Below, one piece after another: positions 60,373 to 64,000 of a stretch of 64,000 nt of DNA. The stretch spans positions 62,001 to 126,000 of the forward strand of contig CANNUY010000001.1 in the NCBI GenBank assembly GCA_947525005.1, in the 5' to 3' direction. The translations under genes and the position numbers were made by a program. The stretch's first letter is position 1. Each line of letters opens with the position of its first letter. The notes under the pieces were generated by a model. It ran no database searches, was not told the DNA's origin, and saw only the letters and a program-made list of their open reading frames with translations. This DNA is from an uncultured Candidatus Melainabacteria bacterium (lineage in GTDB: Bacteria; Cyanobacteriota; Vampirovibrionia; Gastranaerophilales; Gastranaerophilaceae).

Positions 60373-62379
60373 CTAATCTTCTGGCTCTTTTAAGACACTG
60401 TTCCAATGTGCAAGCCTTGATTGTAAATCTTGAACCTTACTCATAGTATCGTCATTCATCTCTTTTTTAGCTATTGATATGCCTGCTTTTGAATTTACTG
60501 CCAAGCCTAATAACTCTGGCATGTTCATAGCTGGTTCTTTTTCTGTTTCGACTGATTTGTAATATGTATCTTGATAATCAGGGTTTAATCTTAGTTTCCA
60601 ATTATCTTTTATATCATCACGTCCAGCTTGATTATAAACTTTATCAATTCCAAAGAAATCGGCAAAAGATACCTGAATGTTTTCCGTTCCTCTAAACAAC
60701 TCTGCATATTTAGCCTTCAATAATGCTTTAGGGTCATCATCTATTTTCTTACAAAATTCTGATGAAATTTTTGCCTGTTCATCATTAATAGGTGGAATTA
60801 AGTAACCTGCTAGATACATAGGATTCCAACCTTCGTTATTATATATCCAATCTTGCTTAAGTAATCTTGCAGATGGTTCATTGTCATGAGTAGAAAGGAA
60901 ACTATATCTTGCCTTTTTATCAGCACCTTCCATTCTTTCACCGATGCTGTACATTATCCCCTTCATTTTTTCATCTTCATAAACTTTACCATCTACTTTT
61001 CCATCATAGAAAACATCTCTAAAGGTTTGACTTTGTGCACCTAAATCTTCCCAAACAACATCTTTAGGGTTAATATTATGTTCTTTTAATGACGGTAAAA
61101 GTATTTTGTGTAAAATCTTTGTATAATTATGTTCAGGATCAACCTCGTTTATATGCGACATGTAGCCTGTATTATATCTACTAATTGTACCGTCACTCTT
61201 AACAGTAGAAGATTTATAAATATATGGGTCAACAAGTCCCATAGCATTATCTATCCTTATGTTTTCAACTCCGTCAAGAACACTATCTATTTTGTCCTTA
61301 ACTAATTGACCTGCAACACCTAATGATCCGTCTTTTTCAAATAATTTTTTAGGGTTTAATACAGGTATGCCCCATAATTGAGGTCCATTGTTCTTACCAC
61401 CGTATTCTGCTCCAACCTTCCAATCCTTTAAAAACGCATCAGGATTTGACCACTCATCAGAATTTGAATAACCTACTAACAAATCACCAATAAATTTTAT
61501 ACCATCTTTTTCACGTAATTCTTTATCTTTTTTTTCTTGTTTATTTATAAGGAATTGTGAAAACTCATATTCATCAATTTCAGATTTATATTTTGGATTA
61601 GTTGTTAATTGTTTATATCTATAATTAGCGACTTCATCACCTTTTTCTTTTCTTGAGATAAGTTCTTTATCTACGTCATTATCCCATTTTGAAAAATTGT
61701 CTGTACCATGAATTTTAGTCAATATATGAAATACGCTATTTTTTTCAAGCCAATTATTGTTTGAATTTTTATATTCTTCAAACTCATTGTTTAACCTTAT
61801 CGCCTTTGGGTCATTATTTTCACATTTTGTTTTAAAATTTTTATATGCTTTATTTAACAAGATATCAGAAACTTCTTTTGCACCATCAAAATCAGTCATA
61901 TCAAAGTTTCCATTTTGCTTTTTAGATAAGTATTCAACTTCATTTGTATCTTTATCAGACAAAACATTTGCATATTCATCAGTTTTTAACTTGCCATAAT
62001 CCATAAACAATTCATTTTTAGCAAAAATAGATGATGTATATGGAGAATTATTTGCTTGATTAAGTTTGCCATTCGGTCCAAGTTGAATTGCGTTAAATCC
62101 ATTCATTTTGGCGAATTTTAAAAATTCTTGATTATAATATGGTGAACCAATATATGGGTTTTTATTCTCGATTGTACCTTTTTGATACTCTTTGTCCAAA
62201 TCTTTGGTTTGTTTAATTTCGTTTGGGAATGACGAACCGTGAATAATTAACGCACGAGTATTTACACCTAAATAGTCAAATGCTTCATTCATTGTTTTTG
62301 AAAACTGTGGTTTTTCATCTTCCCTTAGTTTTCTTTGAAAAGTTGGTCTTGTTTGAATATAAGAATTACTGATTTTCAT
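60373..62379 (-). CDS. GH77-like 4-alpha-glucanotransferase with F-Q leader
   Basis: This is a 668-residue protein. MKISNSYIQTRPTFQRK carries PTFQ at 12-15. The start ALIIHGSSFPN, then IGSPYYNQEF, then GFNAIQLGPNG and SPYTSSIFAKN follow the GH77 order. IRIDNAMGL gives the nucleophile Asp377 (family: RIDH), VVWEDLGAQ the acid/base Glu444, and STHDNEPS the third Asp499. Such enzymes transfer maltodextrin chains. The His-to-Asn change after the nucleophile and ~150 residues of inserted charged text make it atypical. No Sec signal. CTAACA lies 36 nt before the ATG; no ribosome site. Confidence 0.75.
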   Translation of the reverse strand: MKISNSYIQTRPTFQRKLREDEKPQFSKTMNEAFDYLGVNTRALIIHGSSFPNEIKQTKDLDKEYQKGTIENKNPYIGSPYYNQEFLKFAKMNGFNAIQLGPNGKLNQANNSPYTSSIFAKNELFMDYGKLKTDEYANVLSDKDTNEVEYLSKKQNGNFDMTDFDGAKEVSDILLNKAYKNFKTKCENNDPKAIRLNNEFEEYKNSNNNWLEKNSVFHILTKIHGTDNFSKWDNDVDKELISRKEKGDEVANYRYKQLTTNPKYKSEIDEYEFSQFLINKQEKKDKELREKDGIKFIGDLLVGYSNSDEWSNPDAFLKDWKVGAEYGGKNNGPQLWGIPVLNPKKLFEKDGSLGVAGQLVKDKIDSVLDGVENIRIDNAMGLVDPYIYKSSTVKSDGTISRYNTGYMSHINEVDPEHNYTKILHKILLPSLKEHNINPKDVVWEDLGAQSQTFRDVFYDGKVDGKVYEDEKMKGIMYSIGERMEGADKKARYSFLSTHDNEPSARLLKQDWIYNNEGWNPMYLAGYLIPPINDEQAKISSEFCKKIDDDPKALLKAKYAELFRGTENIQVSFADFFGIDKVYNQAGRDDIKDNWKLRLNPDYQDTYYKSVETEKEPAMNMPELLGLAVNSKAGISIAKKEMNDDTMSKVQDLQSRLAHWNSVLKEPED

Positions 62380-62399
62380 ATTTATTTTAATGTTTAAAC

Positions 62400-62416
62400 A
62401 TATTTTTTTTTGTTAG
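62400..62416 (-). promoter_or_regulatory. Recurrent YTARCAAA upstream element, copy 10
   Basis: CTAACA followed by an A run and ATATG on the minus strand; T of TAAC lies 36 nt before the ATG at 62379. Confidence 0.4.
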
Positions 62417-62441
62417 TACACACAATAATTTTTACATAAAA

Positions 62442-63023
62442 TTATACATTTTTAATATTTTTCAAATCTTCAAGCATTAACCATCTTGGTTTACCTTCTT
62501 CAAGTGAGTGATTTCTTAAAAGATATGATGGGTGAAATATTGCCATAGCTTTGTATTTTTTATCTTTGACCTCTATTTCTAACCATTCTCCACGAATTTT
62601 TGAAATAGGAGTTTTTGTTTGATAAAACGATTTTAATGCAGTTGCACCACACAAAATTATAACCTTAGGGTCAACAACAGAAATTTGCGTTTCTATATAA
62701 TCTCTACAAGCTAATTTTTCAACATCGGTTGGAACTCTATTTTTCGGTGGACGACATTTTACTGTATTTATTATATATAAATCGTTTTCTCTTGAAATAC
62801 CAACTTGAGCCAAAAACTCGTTTAATAATTTTCCTGCTCTACCCACAAATGGAGTACCTGTCAAATCTTCGTTTTCTCCAGGAGCTTCACCAATAAGAAT
62901 ATATTTTGCACTATCAGGATTGCCATCAGAAAACACTACATTTGTACGGGTTTCACCTAATACACAGTTCTGACAATTTTCACACTTCGTTTTTAATTCA
63001 TCTAATACTTGTTTTTTATTCAT
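62442..63023 (-). CDS. Uracil-DNA glycosylase, family 4
   Basis: This 193-residue iron-sulfur DNA glycosylase removes uracil from DNA. CENCQNC near the N-terminus supplies two of the four cluster cysteines. LIGEAPGENEDLTGTPFVGRAG is the active-site motif, NTVKCRPPKNRVPT adds a further Cys, and HPSYLLRNH closes the site. Length fits the family. Only a weak purine stretch precedes the ATG. It lies 44 bp downstream of the M16 peptidase gene on the same strand. Confidence 0.92.
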   Translation of the reverse strand: MNKKQVLDELKTKCENCQNCVLGETRTNVVFSDGNPDSAKYILIGEAPGENEDLTGTPFVGRAGKLLNEFLAQVGISRENDLYIINTVKCRPPKNRVPTDVEKLACRDYIETQISVVDPKVIILCGATALKSFYQTKTPISKIRGEWLEIEVKDKKYKAMAIFHPSYLLRNHSLEEGKPRWLMLEDLKNIKNV

Positions 63024-63067
63024 AGCTTTCTTTTTTGTTTTATATGAGTCTAACCAAACTAATATAA

Positions 63068-64000
63068 TTATGGGTGCAAAATTGCAACAACACTATTTTC
63101 ATTAAAATATTTGTTTGCACATTCCATAATTTGTTCTGATGTGACAGCTTTTATTTTTTCAGCCATTGTATCAAAATGGTTAAATGGTAAACCATTTATC
63201 CCATAATACGCCATAGATGTAGACTGTTGAAAATTGGTTTCGCTAATGAATTGATGTTTGCCAAAAATATTATTTTTTGCGTTTTTCAATTCTTCTTCAC
63301 TAACAAGTATAGTTTTTATCTTATCAATTTCTTCTTTAAATCCTTGCAAAGATATTTCAATATTAGAAGGCTCTGTCGCTATGTAAATATTGAACAATCC
63401 TGCAAGTTCTTTTGCTTCGCAAGAGGTTCTAACCGTGTATGCCAAACCTTTCTTTTCACGAAGTTCACGAAATAACCTTGAAGACAACCCACTTGAACCT
63501 AATATTGTGTTAATAACCATAATTACAGGATAATCATCATCACTATATACAGGTGCATACCAGCCTTGATAAATTTGTGCTTGTTGAGCATCTTTTTTAA
63601 CAACCTCAACTTTTTTAAATTTATCCAAAACAGGTTTTGTAAACGATTTTTTTGCATCATTATTATTTGGCAAATCTTCGAATGCAGATTTAACAAGTGA
63701 AATTACTTGGTCATTATCAACACTACCAACTACTGATACAACTTTTTTGCTTGTATCCATAATTGTTTTGTATGCAGATAAAACATCATCTTTAGTAATC
63801 TTCTCTATATCCTTAAGTACATTTGTAAATGTATGACCGTAATAATGATTTTCGTACGCTGTTTTTACAAAAGCATCAGAAATTTGCAACCTTGCTGAAT
63901 CAAGTTCTGCCATCAATTCACCTTGCATTTTTTCTTTTTCCTTATCAAACTCAATGAAAGTTGAATTTTTCACTAAGTCTTCTAAGATTTTAATTGCCTT
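63068..64000 (-). CDS. M16-family zinc peptidase, C-terminal part, cut by window edge
   Basis: About 311 residues are visible and the frame is open to the right edge. The HxxEH zinc motif of insulinase/pitrilysin-type peptidases would lie outside. What is present is typical: VVSVVGSVDNDQV, then GWYAPVYSDDDYPVIMVINTILG, then SSRLFRELREKKGLAYTV, the signature of the second M16 domain. Probably a bacterial processing-peptidase-like protein. A GTG at 63973 is within the open frame and is not the true start. Confidence 0.88.
   Translation of the reverse strand, partial: KAIKILEDLVKNSTFIEFDKEKEKMQGELMAELDSARLQISDAFVKTAYENHYYGHTFTNVLKDIEKITKDDVLSAYKTIMDTSKKVVSVVGSVDNDQVISLVKSAFEDLPNNNDAKKSFTKPVLDKFKKVEVVKKDAQQAQIYQGWYAPVYSDDDYPVIMVINTILGSSGLSSRLFRELREKKGLAYTVRTSCEAKELAGLFNIYIATEPSNIEISLQGFKEEIDKIKTILVSEEELKNAKNNIFGKHQFISETNFQQSTSMAYYGINGLPFNHFDTMAEKIKAVTSEQIMECANKYFNENSVVAILHP

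Noticed and set aside
1..64000. CRISPR array or cas genes
   Set aside because: No series of regularly spaced short repeats and no Cas-type protein was seen; the direct repeats found are single pairs.

Overview
The window is low-GC DNA (about one third G+C) from a fermentative gut bacterium. I infer the order Gastranaerophilales (Vampirovibrionia, formerly Melainabacteria). The reasons are the codon use, the recurrent unannotated proteins that begin MKI or MNI and carry a short [V/I/P]-[N/S/T]-F-x-[G/A] motif, and the starch-to-pyruvate-formate-lyase gene content. This lineage call is from pattern memory and not from a search.

Layout. 1-7200: partial pgi on the left edge, several small lineage-specific genes, a repeat protein, a short DegT-like protein, tRNA-Asp with a duplicated 3' end, and an alpha/beta hydrolase. 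7378-11448: a co-directional run of an NrtR-like Nudix regulator, secG, an SDR and proBA. 11473-12270: a scar with a 74-bp direct repeat and a broken rhuM. 12434-20570: recO, an EF-hand protein, pncC, an MgtE-N-like protein, a GDSL esterase, mutL and a putative HNH nuclease. 20641-26525: a metal P-type ATPase, tRNA-Gly, tRNA-Thr, a P-loop kinase, then a HigA/HigB-type toxin-antitoxin cassette bracketed by 39-bp perfect direct repeats, then a GH57 glucan enzyme. 26628-43350 is mostly housekeeping: lysC with a TPR gene, an SPFH protein, an L,D-transpeptidase, a Met-gamma-lyase-family protein, a SpoIID protein, cysS, a two-piece pyruvate formate-lyase, aroH, fmt and def. 43436-47367: a very AT-rich insert next to tRNA-Leu encoding a STAND/NACHT-like ATPase and a 66-residue membrane protein. 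47896-62379: an accessory region with a 1435-residue GH13-type enzyme, a type I toxin-like locus, a kinase-like protein, an ADP-ribosyltransferase, clpC, a uridine-kinase-like gene and a GH77-like enzyme. 62442-64000: a family 4 uracil-DNA glycosylase and a partial M16 peptidase.

How the genes fit together. Glucan enzymes (GH57, GH13, GH77-like), pgi and the split pyruvate formate-lyase fit starch fermentation. At least ten unrelated proteins share the short F-x-G leader instead of a Sec signal. They include glycosidases, a hydrolase, a cell-wall transpeptidase, an R-S-E-type ADP-ribosyltransferase, an HNH nuclease and a kinase-like protein. Many of these genes are also preceded by the same upstream element (YTARCAAA followed by an A/T palindrome). 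I read this as a possible undescribed export, anchoring or targeting system and its regulon.

Two further candidates stand out. One is the ATPase/membrane-protein pair, which shares a 16-residue glycine/asparagine motif at the C-terminus of one partner and the N-terminus of the other, as expected for NLR-type amyloid signalling. The other is the pyruvate formate-lyase, split exactly before its glycyl-radical domain, with cysteine-rich tails on both pieces.
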